From contig JACATO010000317.1 in the NCBI GenBank assembly GCA_018389105.1, positions 4,831,501 to 4,895,500 on the forward strand: a stretch of 64,000 nucleotides of DNA. Direction: 5' to 3'. Each line of letters opens with the position of its first letter. Position 1 is the stretch's first letter. The position numbers were made by a program, and so were the translations under genes. The stretch comes from Nautilus pompilius. Its lineage: Eukaryota > Mollusca > Cephalopoda > Nautilida > Nautilidae. Below the pieces are notes generated by a model. That model was not told the origin of the DNA, did no database searches, and worked only from the letters and a program-made list of their open reading frames with translations. This document shows positions 12,121 through 24,849 of this stretch, piece after piece.

Positions 12121-13878
12121 ACAATTAAACTAAGAAGCCATGAAGGTAAAAAGGAATTTAACAAAAGCTGATGCTCCATAATTTGATAAAATTTATTTAA
12201 AAATTATAGTAAAAAAAAATTGATTTTTTTTTTTAGTTAAAAAATTTCTTGTAAACTTAATATTATTATTATTATTGTTATTGTTATTATTATTCTTTAG
12301 TGGTTAAGTCTTATTAGCATAAGTAGTTATTTGCGAGCTGGCTTAGTTTCCGTGGTCTTCTTTCTGGTTCCGCTGTTACTTTATAAAACCTTCCAGCCGA
12401 ACGACCGATCTGATCTTTTCACAGGAAATGAACGCATTCCTGCTCTGCTGCTTTTACACACGAATAAATCAACGAAGAGATAAATAAAAATGGAAAATAT
12501 GAAAAGACAAAACGAACGGTATAAATAAAGCCGGATTATCGTGGTTGTAAGATATTTTCTTTTGTATTCTTTTCCGATTAAAAGATGAAGGCTTTTTGAC
12601 AGAAACGTAGCTCGTTACCATTCAAAACTAACTCAGCCGAAAAATCTGGGAAATACCCGCTTTTTTAACGATCAAAGTATTTCGTTTAGCCCTCCTTTGT
12701 GTTCTTTAGCATTTCCACTAATAGAAGTGCACTTAAATATCCTATTTAATTTTTTTTTCCATTTAAATAGTTATTGGATACTTGCTATGGTGTCACGAGA
12801 TTTTGTATTCCCGACACCTGCTTTATTTCTCTCTTTCTTTGTCTCGGCTTGGCGGGTGATGCGGGTAGGAGAGAAAGGAACCCACTCGAACACGTTTCGC
12901 GATATAAGTTTCTCTAAGAGCGGATCTAACCCGAAAGACTGGAATTCCTGACTCCCAAAAAGCACTCCACCTTCGCGGCTCCTCTGCTGCGGAGCGGAAA
13001 GCAGTGTTTTCGTTAATCTCATGTTGTTACTTCTCATCAGAATGCAAAATTTTTTTTTTCTTTTCAAAAAGTTCAAATAATCGCACGAGTTTTTCTTACG
13101 ATTTTTACTGTCGGAGTGAAACTGTAGGAGCGTAATATCTGACGACGAGTGCTTCTTCATCCAACCCCCCTGTAAGTAGGTTCCGACGACCCTCGCCGTG
13201 TAGAAAGGCACTGCTGGTTAATTCTAGGGATCCAGTGTGTATCCTTCTGTTAATAATAACAACAGTAAAATACTTTTGGATAGTTAGACAAACCGTTTTC
13301 AGAGAGACAGAGTAGATTAAAGCTTTTAATTGGATAAATCTACCTATAATTACCATTACATCTCCAGATTATTTATAGGTTAAGTTATCTTCAACCACCC
13401 TAAAAATGTATTACCATTAAGTAATATTTTCCTTCTCAGGTGGTGGGGCTTGCTGTTTATTTAGCTAATACTACATCACTCCGGTTTCTAGCACCTAACC
13501 AGAAAGGGGGATGATAATCTCTCTGAACCGTGTCTATGGGAATGACTGGTGGCGGACTCTGCGCCGAATCTATGATAGCCGGTTGTTGCTGTCGTTATGG
13601 TAGCTACCAGCGAACGACCCACCAAAGAGTGAGAATTCATTATGGCTTGTTAGATCAGCGTCTCCTGGGTTTGATAACGAAGGGTAGAATATATATATCC
13701 CCATTACTCCACAGCTTTCAAAACATTTGATGACAGTGCGCTTGATAAATGTTTTACTATCTTGCTCGCCTAGAAGACTTCTCTTCTATTGTTGTTAATT
13801 ATCGTGTTTAAATATTTTAACTTAAATGTATTTAAATTGAAGAAAGTAATTTAAATGACGAAATATCTGGCATCTCAT

Positions 13879-13880
<2 letters not shown>
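12121..13880. other. Intergenic, no gene recognised
   Basis: The longest frame, on the minus strand at 12,771-13,211 (146 codons), has no recognisable domain and a composition typical of chance frames. Confidence 0.35.

Positions 13881-13935
<55 letters not shown>
13881..13935. repeat. (AAT)n microsatellite
   Basis: About 18 AAT units. Confidence 0.95.
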
Positions 13936-13936
<1 letters not shown>

Positions 13937-16900
13937 TAAGACAATTTTTTAAATCATTCAATGAAGTGTCGTTCAGTTAGATTATATTCAGACATTTTTC
14001 TTTAAGCCCCTTAAGCAGAACTCCCACACACTCGACATTACTGCTGTCCGGGATCTGGTGGTAAGTGAGTGTGATGGGGTTTTAAAATAAGAACAAAAAA
14101 AAAAAAAACAAACAACTGCAACAAGTTTCATTAAAAAACAGTTGCCAGCCATTATATCACTTCCCTTTCCGGAGAACCACTTCCGGAAAAGTTCGGTCAC
14201 GTGGTCTGAGCTCGTCACTATGGCACCCAGGCATAACCTCAGGGTCACCGGTCCGCGAAGCCTAACGATGAATCCATAAATCTCAACGGAAAAAAAAAAA
14301 GGTTCTCGTGGACTTCTAATTTACGTTCTTTTTTTCACAAAATTTATGAGATGATATGATTAAACTTTGATCTTTATACAGTTGTCGAATTTTTACTCGT
14401 ACATAATTTACTTTTTTTAAATTTTAGGTCGAAGCGCTCGGTATAGCGTTCGTGTTATTTTTAAGGTGACTATTTGAAAATTTTACATAAATATTCTTGC
14501 AACTTTCTAACTTTTTTGTTTTATTTTCATGTATTTTGTATATAATTTTTTTAAGTTGCATAATTTTGTACATTTTGTTTATCGCTTTTAAAGTTTCGTA
14601 TGTTTACCTTTCAGCTGTTTAAATACTCTACCTGACTTTAGAATAAGCGCGTGTTTGTAATTCCTTAGACGGTGGTTAATTTGTAGATACAAAAGAAGGG
14701 AAACTCACAAAATTATGACGAGTCGATGCATATAATTTACTGAAAAAGTCGTTTTTTTAAAAATAATTTTGCTATTTTTTTAAAAAAAATTTATTCTATA
14801 ACATTTTAAATGCAAAGTAACATAGGTATTTTTGGAATAGATATGTTAACCCTGCCAACCACTGTTAAATTCTAAATTTAAAATAAAAGATGCTTTAGCG
14901 TGTGTGATTTTTCTGTTCCACTATCGATTTTTTTATCTACTGATTGTAAATCCTTCTTGTATGCATACATTATTGAATTTTAATTGGTCTGAGTTGTGTG
15001 GGGGTCAGCAGATAGATCAACATCAACCGCATAAAATCCGAGACCCAGTCCATGGAGTTAAAGTTTAATACCTCTAAATTTCACAGAGAAAGGTAAGCAT
15101 TACCGTTCAGTGTACAAAGAATAAGTAAATAGGCAAATAAGGCTTGCAATTATGTTTAATAAAGTCGCCAAACATCGGGAACGCGACTAGGACTTTAATC
15201 GTGTTGTAAATCCTTAAATTCGACATTATACAAGAGTTAGGGGCCAACAGCACACCAGCTGGTCCTAGGGGGATAGTTCCTGGAGGCTGATCGGTAGGTT
15301 GACAACGGTCTGTTTCGGGATGGGGTCAGCAGGCCAGCGAAGGACAAGCGGAGCTGGATGCGGGAATTTCCAGCTTCAGCTTCGGTGATGCTAGACCGGC
15401 TGAACGACTGGGCGGTCGGTCCTCTCTTCTCGGCGAACCGGTTGGTCCCTCCCTCTAGAAATAGGAGGAAGTCTTCTGGGGATTTCTGACGTCGCGTCTC
15501 TCTCCTCCCTTACCACCAGCGGGGTCCAGACTTTTCGTCTGTGGTCTGGGGGTCTATTTTCCGCACAAAAGGATGACACCGCCGGTGGCCGCTGACCACC
15601 ATCGGCGGGGAGATTAAAATCGACCCGAGTACCCAGAGCCCATCAGATCGAGCCTTCCCTCGACACACTTGAATTAAATTACAAAGGCTGATTCCACGCT
15701 GAACAACTACAGCGTAAATAGGTCAGGGCGGTTAATTAAGGGACAAAACAGATTCCCTCTCCGTATCTTTAGTGACAGCACCAGTCAGATAAAAAGTCCT
15801 TAGATACACGAGTCTCCCTATTTTCGTCTCTAATACTCTTCAAAAACTGAAACCTATACGTTCACCTTCTGTCCTTCTCTCTTACACTTAAATGATTTTT
15901 TAAAAATCAATTTCTGCTTAATTGTTGAAGGCCATAAAACTTAAGACAGTTTCAAAAGTTTAATTTATTACTTTAAAAATCTTTTCTACTATCTGATTTT
16001 TTTTTTGGAATATTGTTAATACTTTTAAATTTATTTCTAAATGTATTGTCTTTGTCTTTATACTATTTCGGCTAAAAATTTTAAAAAAGGGATAATTTAT
16101 TATTTTTAATTATTCTACAACTTAAAGCAGATTTGCAACTTTGAAAATACATGTAAATAATAAATAAATGTACATTAATAGTCAATATTAAAATAAATGC
16201 AGTACCAAACATCCGAACTCATTCACTTTTTAGTCGATCCAAGAACCATAGATTTTAAAATGAGACAAGCAGTAGATCAGGAAACAAGCGTTAGACTCTG
16301 GCACCGGAGACTGAATATAAAACAGGTATCCGATCGGAAAAAATACACAAAACAAAGTTATTCGTCTTAATAATCAAAATTTTTATTGTTTTAAAAAGAT
16401 TTTTTTGCAAATTTCTCGTGATCGACGTAGAAAGGATCAGAAACTCCTGAAGTAGTATCCATAAATCATACGCTCAGTCCTTTTCCTTGAATGTATCTGT
16501 CTTTGAGAAATCGCTTTTGGTCTATACCGTTGGTTTCTGATTCTCTTTTTCCTCCTTTAAACAGCAATTCTTCAAATGTGAAACTCTGGTCCTGTTGTCG
16601 TCGTTTTCGGAGTAGAACTTTCCTAGTGTTTAAGGTGACAGAGATCTACAGTATGAAAATAATAGGGAGGTTTCTGGTGTTGCTCTAATACCGATTTGAT
16701 AGCAGACATTCTTTGAAGGTTTTCGTTTCGGCATCCTCTAATCCGATCACCCTTTTGGCGGAATCCGTTTAAATTTATAATCAAACTAAATGAATAAAAA
16801 AGGATCTTTGTGTTGGGCGACCAAAAGCCCGGATTCAGACATGGAAACGACAGGAGAAGACTTGTAACCTCCTACCAGTCACTATTTAGGAAGATATGAT

Positions 16901-19227
16901 AAAAAATATCCACCGGGCCAGAAGGATGAAAGATAGACATTATTATAAAGACATGCATTTACTATGAAACGGGGTCTAAATCGGGTTTATTTTTTGTGTT
17001 TCTTGCTGTCAATCTCCCAGAAAAAAGGAAACTTACGACATATTTTTACGCTGATATTTTCCAATCCATACAAATAACGTTGCCGGTGTTGTTGTTTTTG
17101 TTGTTTTTTTTTTTTTTAAATTTGCTTTTGTTACTTGAAAATGAGCGTTAGAATAAAAGCGGAACAGCCGCAGCGACTTATGTGATTGTACATGTTCTGC
17201 TTGAATGTGATTGCCAGACATCGACTTGGAATCCGGAAATATCTGTAGATGACTTTTAGGCTGCGGGGGGGATAATAATCCTACACTGAAAACTCGTGCG
17301 TTCAGTACACGTTTTGTTAATTTTTAGGCATGTCGCACCTGCTGAGACCGTGCAGTAAATATTATTAGTATTTCAGGTACAGGAAATACATTTTGACTGA
17401 GCAGATATTTGTAAGCACTGTAAAGCAAAACGGAATCTCAAAGGAAAATTGGCAAGAACTGAGTTATCAGAACATCTATAGCTCTGATTGGCGGCATGAT
17501 GCCTGTAGATACTATAACGGATATCAGTGGTGTATAAAATGTTCCGTAAATATATATATATATATGTTCATCTTTCTTTTTTTTTTTAAAATCATTCTAA
17601 TTTTAAGCTTTCGAACTCCAGTGGGACAGAATTTATTGAAGTTTTCAGCTTAAGCAATTAACCAGAGCATAGTTATATATATATACGGTTTTCTATTTTC
17701 CTTGTTTATCTAGACTGAAATATCGTAAAATACAGACGAGTATATATATAATATACTCTTAGCATAAGGTCACTTTTAAAAAATGTTAAAATCTTTTAAA
17801 TTAAATATAACGTTTAGAAAGACGGTCCTTTTATTACCGAACATCCAATTTGTTCTGACACCGGTTTTCTTTTGTATCCGTCACCGCCATCTTTAAGTGG
17901 TATTGAGATTGGAAATTGACGACGGTAATATTCATGTATAAAAGTTGGACGAAGCTTGAAGGAGATCATAGTTAATCCGCATATCAACATGGCGACCAAA
18001 AATACCACAATGGGAATCTTTCGATAAATTAATTAATTAACATCGTCTTGAAATACATTTAAAATACAACGCTGATATTAAAATAAAACCCATTTGCTTT
18101 CGAATACAGCCCGCGGACTTTGTGTTCAGTTTTACTAGGATTTCGCAACACTGAGAAAGTCTGTTTATCTTTATCCATGGAAACCTTAAAGTTGCATGTA
18201 CTTAACTATAGATTTAACACCAATTTTCATCCATGAGACAGAAGTCAGCGCGTCGATGTCTATAAGAATATCGAGTTTCAAGGAAAGAGATAAGTTTATT
18301 TTACGAGGGTTCGTTTTAAATTTTTTTTAAAAAAAAAAATCAGTTTTATTTATATTTAATTAAAAGTAATCATTTCTATTGAATTTTAATTAGAACCTAG
18401 TGGTTCCAACAGTAGCTTTCGAAGAAAGGTACAATAGATGTTCAGGCAATATAGAAATTTAAAGAACACAATTCCACTTTAAATCCTACTGAGCTCCGAT
18501 ATTTTTAGTTAGATAACTTGACTTTCCTCAGCACAACTCGGGAAGAAAGCCAGCAAGCTGTTCCCATATCTACCCCGAACACTCAGTACTGTGCCTTCCA
18601 AATTAAAGTTGGTAAGGTGATCAGTTTCTCCTGCAGCAGTCACTCAACAGGTAACTTTCACATTTCTCACTATGCAGCGTGGCCTCCACGGAGCCCTTCA
18701 AGAAGCAGTCAGTATACCTAACGCTGCATCTGTTTAGCTTATACATGGTGGAGTGAGCCAGAGAAAAGAAATAACAATCACTACGATCAACGGGTGACAG
18801 CTTTTATTTGAGATGTAGATAAAACGACAAGTTTTGTACCAGTAAGGTACGGTTTAGTTATTGTTGAACAGTTCCATACAGTGAGACACATTCTTTTACA
18901 ACGCTTACCAAATAATATTTCATTTGTTTCATATTAAATCATCACGGTGAGAAGAAGAGAGGGAAAGCTTACAGTGACAAACTGTCGGTACTTTTTTGGG
19001 AAAGAAATTACTCGGTCTCCTCTTACAAGAGGACAAACTGCACTTGGTTACCAGTACAAACTGACCACGGTTAAAATACAATAAACAATACGCCAGCATA
19101 GGGAAAGTTCCTTGAAGTAAAAAAGAACTGGAATATACCGTCCACATCCGATCTTCGTACGTTTGAAAGATGGGTAACTGGCGAGAAGATGCAGAATTTA
19201 AGACCAGGAAAGAGAAAAATAAAATAT
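13936..19227. other. Long gene-free AT-rich stretch
   Basis: More than 5 kb with only short frames, AT dinucleotide runs (for example near 17,545 and 17,675) and poly-T/poly-A tracts. A GC-richer patch at 15,250-15,650 stands out in base composition and could be a retroelement remnant, but no motif was recognised. Nothing supports a gene. Confidence 0.4.
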
Positions 19228-20243
19228 CTATTTACTCAGAACAATCGGCTTAGTCGATGTCCTGGGTCGGTGACTCGTCGTCGGTCTTTGGAAAAGCATA
19301 GACAAGAATTCTTCTCTGATGAGCCGCCCGCTGAACAAGTAGAGGAAAAAGTTGATAGCTTTACCTGTGTACATAAGCATGAATACCGTTGCAGAGACAA
19401 CCATCAACTTGTATTTGAACAAAACTCCTTGGCGAATCAAGTAAACATTGTTGTAAATAAAGACGTACAAACGGATGGGAGTTGTAGTCAGAAGGAAAAC
19501 TGCATTCAACGTGATGATCAGTTTCACATTAACGGTGCTTCGCTTTGATTTGTCTTGGATGGTATTTTGGCCCTCAGTCAGGTTTTTCGTTGCATATTTT
19601 AGCTTCCAAAGAATGGCCAAGTTAGCACTCAGTATGATAGTGAAAGGGAAGAATGCAGAGATAAAAATGTCTACCCACGGCCACTCGTCAGTCATGAATG
19701 CCTGATAATTAGGTTCTTTGATAATACTGCAGAAATACGTCGTGGTATTACCGTCATTTATTCCAGACCTAAATCCGTATAAAGAGTGGCTGTAGATGCC
19801 CATCATGATAACCAATGGACCGAGCAGTTTGAGCAGAGTGGAGCGTTTGGTACTTAATTGAGATGAAATGGGGAAATAAATGGACAAGAGTCTATCACAT
19901 GTGATCACGACTAAAACCCAGCTTGAATAAGTACCTGTAGTAAGTTGGATCCAGGTGAATAATGGGCATCCGACTCTGCCTTCATCCAGATAAACTTTGT
20001 ATATTACACCCAAAAAGTTATTCAGGAGGCCGGTGTAGAGGTGAACCGTGTCACTGAGAGCGAGAGCGATCAGAAAGTTAGCAATGTGGAGTCGCCTCAT
20101 GTTCTTACGGCACATCACCAATACTGTCAATGTATTACCGATTCCGCCAACCATTAGATAGCCGACCCTATGTATTTTATAATGTTTGACGAAATTTCAC
20201 TCAGTATTACCGCTGTATGAAACTCAGATGGTGTAAGATCCAT
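19228..20243 (-). pseudogene. Class A GPCR 1, frame break in TM1
   Basis: Rhodopsin-like seven-transmembrane receptor with no introns; ligand unknown. The likely start is the ATG at 20,243 (MDLTPSEF...), followed by 29 codons and a stop. One base appears to be missing near 20,155-20,158, after which the frame continues to 19,228 as a 308-codon stretch beginning in TM1. Visible landmarks: GGIGN in TM1, LALSD in TM2, VITCDRLLSI at the TM3 end (arginine kept, Tyr replaced by Leu), a KNLTEG-containing third loop also present in the receptor at 60.4 kb, LLTTTP in TM6, and NFFLYL in TM7. It lies 0.44 kb downstream of a second receptor on the same strand, so the two are probably tandem duplicates. 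The break may be decay or a one-base sequence error; everything after it is intact. Confidence 0.85.
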
Positions 20244-20679
20244 TTCCTCCTCAATTTGCTTGCAATATCTTTCTAAAGTAAATGAATATCGCTGTTTCAA
20301 AGCTCAAAAAGGAACAAATGAATTATCAGTTAAAAGAATTTGTTTCTCTTCTCGACGAATGGATGAAAAGGCTCTTCCCAAATTACTATAGCTGACTCTT
20401 CAGAGTGCCGGCGTAAGACTGAGAGTCGCTTTCATCCACACGGGTATGAATAGCTAGCAGCTCTGCCTCGTGATTGGATAATCCTGCGTCAGCGTTGATG
20501 GTTGGTCGAATTACATCGGTCGATAGGTTAGAAATTTTAACCAGAAGCATTTCCAATTCGTTTAAAAGCTAATTAAACAACGGCGTTAAATACTAAATGG
20601 CTACAGTTTGTTAAGCAATCTACGTAAGAAAATATTAACCGGAACATCAGACGGATTTTACGTGACTCGGGGTTGACTA

Positions 20680-21618
20680 TTACTGTCTCTTCTTAAGAAA
20701 AACAGAAAATAATTCTTGCCTTAGGAGCGGATCGAAGATCAAGTAGAGAAAGAAGTTGACACAGTTATTAATGTAAGATAGCATATATATTATAACAGTA
20801 ATAATTCCGATGTTGTAAGGTTGTAAGGGATCCTCACCGACGATAAGGCGCATGTACTTGTAAATAAAACTATAGACGGAGAATGGCATCTTCGTGAGCA
20901 GGAACACGGTATTCATTGCAAGGATAAGTTTGACGCTGACCGTTTTTTGTTCTTCTCTGACATTTCTCATTACAGTCTTTACTTTAAGCACAATAATTAT
21001 GCTAGAGATCAGTAAGATTACGAAGGGAAGTAGATTCATGAAAAAAGAGTCAATCAGGGGGAAAATTGTGAACAGGAATGAACGATACCGTCGATCGTCC
21101 ACGATTTTACACGCCCGATGTGTTATATTGTTAACAGTCGCAAGCGATATCAATCTGTTGCCGTACAGACTGTGACCGTTTAAGGCCATTAAGACGAACA
21201 GTGGAACAAGTAATCTTAATATATTTGACACTTTTGACCTGGATTTCAGTAAATAAGGATATAAGGAAAACAGAAGTCCGTCTACTGCGATCAACACCAA
21301 GAGCCAGGTAGAGTAGGACTTTGCGGTGTGTGTAACCCACCCGAACAGCTTGCAGGTGATCTCGGTGGCATCGATGAAGATTCCGAAAGTTTGCGATAAC
21401 CAGAATGTCATCAGGCTGATGTGAAGGTGGATGAAGTCGGAAATGGCCAGAGCTATGAGAAAGCTGTATTGTGTTATCCTCTTTCTCCACATCAGGATGA
21501 CGGTGAGCGAGTTGGTGAGGGCGCCAACTACTAAAATGGCTGGCGATAAATATTCCCACAGGCCTCTCACGATGTCTCTCCTCACCTGTATAGCTTGATA
21601 CAGCGATTCTCGATCCAT
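20680..21618 (-). CDS. Class A GPCR 2 (312 aa, intact), DRY arginine replaced by Gly
   Basis: Single-exon rhodopsin-like receptor in the plasma membrane, probably of the lophotrochozoan peptide/chemosensory type; ligand unknown. Landmarks by residue: TM1 Asn36, TM2 LAISD with Asp61, Cys89 at the start of TM3 pairing with Cys170 in the second outer loop, glycosylation site NIT 164-166 in the same loop, Pro245 in TM6, and NFFLY 288-292 in TM7. The cytoplasmic end of TM3 reads VDGL (112-115) where paralogues read VDRL, so the near-invariant arginine that contacts G protein is glycine. The codon is GGA, one substitution from AGA or CGA. The ATG fits the family N-terminus (MDRESLYQAI, compare MSLYEAVMLR at 49.3 kb). 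Length is normal for the group. It could be a receptor with altered signalling, a decoy, or an early pseudogene. Confidence 0.92.
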   Translation of the reverse strand: MDRESLYQAIQVRRDIVRGLWEYLSPAILVVGALTNSLTVILMWRKRITQYSFLIALAISDFIHLHISLMTFWLSQTFGIFIDATEITCKLFGWVTHTAKSYSTWLLVLIAVDGLLFSLYPYLLKSRSKVSNILRLLVPLFVLMALNGHSLYGNRLISLATVNNITHRACKIVDDRRYRSFLFTIFPLIDSFFMNLLPFVILLISSIIIVLKVKTVMRNVREEQKTVSVKLILAMNTVFLLTKMPFSVYSFIYKYMRLIVGEDPLQPYNIGIITVIIYMLSYINNCVNFFLYLIFDPLLRQELFSVFLKKRQ

Positions 21619-22406
21619 TTCGTATTCGATTGATTCGTTCTTTTATAATGATTTAGGCGTCCCTTTTTTTTTTCAAAGTACCTTAAAAGTTGTTAAATGA
21701 ACCGAAGTGAAATCTACTGCATCTCGCGCTGGAGGCGGCCACGCCTTTCAGGACCTCGAGCCAGATCAACACCGTTGCCTATGTAACCCTGAGAAGTATC
21801 GAGGAGAGTCGACAAGTTCTCTGCGTTTTCCCCCCATTTATACCCCCCCCCGGTTTAACATGGCGTCATTGGATAATGTCAGCCACATCCACCTCTTTAA
21901 GGCCGTGCCTATGGTTGATCGATAAGCCGAGCCACCATAGAGCAACTTCGGCCACATCTTTATTTCTCCTCTTAACTTGTCCAGTTTAACGAGCGGAAAT
22001 TCGCCGGGTGTGTGCATGCAAATGTTCCTGTCGCTGTGTTTTTTTCCTCAGTTATTAACCCTTAAAACCGACCGCGTAAGCAGCTAGATACCCTCCCACC
22101 CACCCCACACGATTAGAAAGCTCTTGCGCTCTAACGATGGAACATGCCGACAGCGAGAGGCGTCCAGTCCGATTGATTCCTTAGACCGGCACCTTGACAG
22201 AGAAGACTCGCATTTTTTTTCTAGCTGATGATAAAAATTACCAAAATAAACCCATTACAAAGAAAACACAGAATTAAAACCTTTAATCTCTTAGAATTAT
22301 TTCAAACTTTGTTTCTGTCGTTTGGTGGAGCAGTGGGCATGAATCTGCGTGCAGTACCTTCTCGTGACGGATATTTGTTCTGGACGACATTCATGAGAAA
22401 GCAATA
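21619..22406. other. 5' side of receptor 2, no gene seen
   Basis: Likely contains the promoter of the receptor ending at 21,618, but I see no convincing core element. No other gene was recognised. Confidence 0.35.
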
Positions 22407-22447
22407 AGAGAGAGAGAGATGGAGAGAGAGAGAGAGATGGAGAGAGA

Positions 22448-22484
<37 letters not shown>

Positions 22485-22596
22485 GGGAGAGAGAGAGAGA
22501 TGGAAAGAGAGATGGAGAGAGAGATGGAGATAGAGAGAGATGGAGATAGAGAGAGAGAGAGAGAGATGGAGATAGAGAGAGAGAGAGAGAGAGATG

Positions 22597-22651
<55 letters not shown>

Positions 22652-22660
22652 TGGAGAGAT

Positions 22661-22693
<33 letters not shown>

Positions 22694-22741
22694 AAGAGAG
22701 ATGGAGAGAGAGAGATGGAGAGAGAGAGAGAGAGAGAGAGA
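22407..22741. repeat. (GA)n tract with GATGGAGA variants
   Basis: About 335 bp of GAGA interspersed with GATGGAGA blocks. The Glu/Arg-rich frame over it is an artefact. Confidence 0.95.
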
Positions 22742-24849
22742 ATTAGGAACGTATTAAAGACAACATTTTAAAACGTGTAATTTTAAAAGTCGCTTACTTT
22801 GAGATCGGGCAGATTTCCGTGTTCATTCGCGAAGCGGTGAGTCGTATGTCCGACCCCCCCCCCCCGGACAGGACTGTAGAATGTCTGGAATAGACGGCTT
22901 GAATCAGCTTCACCCGGAAAGACGGCTGTTGCTCTCTGTTGCTCTCTGTCAGAATCTCCGGCTAACAGTTGATTCCTGACCCCGCTGCTCGTCCTCTGAA
23001 CTTGAAATAAAAACTTCGCACGTGATCGTAACTGCGGTGATCTGCAGAATAAAACAGCAATAACGAAATAACCACAATAACCACAATAGCGCCTTCCGGT
23101 GTTGAACCCCGTTCGATCTGAGTCCAGGATAAACTGACAAAAACGTACAATTTTCCGATCCTTGCTACCCAGTTAATATTTTTGTCACTATATTTCATTT
23201 AATTGAAATATGTATTGGACTGGGACGTTACATTTAAGAATTTAAAAATAATAATTGCGATTTTAGATTGTATTAGAATGAGTCAGTTTTGTGTTTCAAG
23301 TAATTTTTTCCCCGCTGGATCCATTAATCCCGTATTGTGGCTGCTGGCTGAAGAGTCGTTGGACGCCAATTTCTTTGGTGCCTCCAAACAACCCACTCCC
23401 AACATAAGCCAACCTGTAGAATGCCCCAGAGTCCAGCAGGAAGATAGATAGGAGTAGCACCTCGGACTGAGTTCAGAGAACAAATGGCGGAAATGAAAAA
23501 CGCACTGAATCTTCGATTAGACTAAAAACCTGCGAACAATCAAGGGGCTGTTTTCTTTCATCGAACCGTATAACTATTTATTGTTTACAGAACAAAGCTT
23601 GCTCGTCAAAATCAATATTCCTTTTGTAACGGCTCAGCCCTAATGGATCACAGACGTCTCCAAGATAATGTTAGTAAGAGACATTGTACCCAGCCAGTTC
23701 AGCACATCAACATCTAACAAGCAGAACCTGGTTCATACAATCTGTCGCCACCGTGTAATTAAATACTTACTGGCAGCTCATCATCTACGAATACCAGATT
23801 GACAGTTACTGACATGTAGCAAACTTTATAGCGCCCTCTTGTGACGATACTTGATTAACATTTATGGTTTAGAGTCTTTATATTGCCCTCTTATCACGAT
23901 ACCTCTAGCAGTTACTGCATTTTTAGCGCTCTCTTATGGCAGTCGAGTTTCATTTGATGGGTATTACTGACGAGGAATTCTGCTCTGTTTCTCGTTACTT
24001 TTAGTATATTTTTAAACCATAGTTACGCGATAAGTAAATTTGGTCCATTAATGGAATTTGTAGTCGTCTTTTAGTAACTAAAGTGTTGTACTCACCTAAG
24101 AATTAGACATGAAAGATTATTTTCAAAATAGTTTTTATGCTATCTAATTTGAATGATAAATGTTAATAAATATTAACTTGTAAGAATTTTAATCGGAAGT
24201 ATCGCCGTATTTTGGCTGAATTCACTCAAATGCATCATCACTCCCATCCATAGAGCCCTCCAAACTCCTTTCTATACTTGTAATTATTTACATAACTGCA
24301 TATCGCTGAAAATTCTTGGTAATCAACTTTATTTTACTTTTATTTGTTATGATCAGGTATTTTATTTTAACCTGTTTTATTATACTGTAGGCATAATGCA
24401 TTACATCTATTATACAAAAAAAAAAAAACTATTAACCTCTATTTTCTCCTAGGAAATTTTCAAGACAGTGTTTTTTTTCGATGACTTTATGTAATAACAA
24501 TTTAAAATCTAGTTGTTTGTCATTTGGTATCTGTTGTCTGTTCTACAGGGAATATGCAAGTAGATTAGCGTATGTCCAATAAGATGAAAACTGAACACCT
24601 GGTTCGGGATAGATATTTTTTATTTTTTACCAATTTTCTGCTGGTTTAATGTCACAGTATAATGTGAAAGTGTTTCGTGACGTCATGATAACATCGTAAT
24701 TTTCTTAGGTAATAGAATGACAGTAGTGTTTATATGTAATATACATTAAATATATTTGACATATATTAACACAGGTAAAAGGACACACGCACACACGCAA
24801 GACTCAGTTGCCATCAGCATCCGCAGCATCATTGCCGTACATGACGTCT
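22742..24849. other. Intergenic, no gene seen
   Basis: Only short frames. A C-run at about 22,853-22,865 and AT-rich stretches; nothing recognised. Confidence 0.4.

Noticed and set aside
11741-12124. Poly-Thr/Tyr and poly-Val frames
   Set aside because: Translations of the ACT/AAT microsatellite.
21131-21559. 142-codon minus frame overlapping receptor 2
   Set aside because: Shadow frame of the intact receptor, with no independent features.
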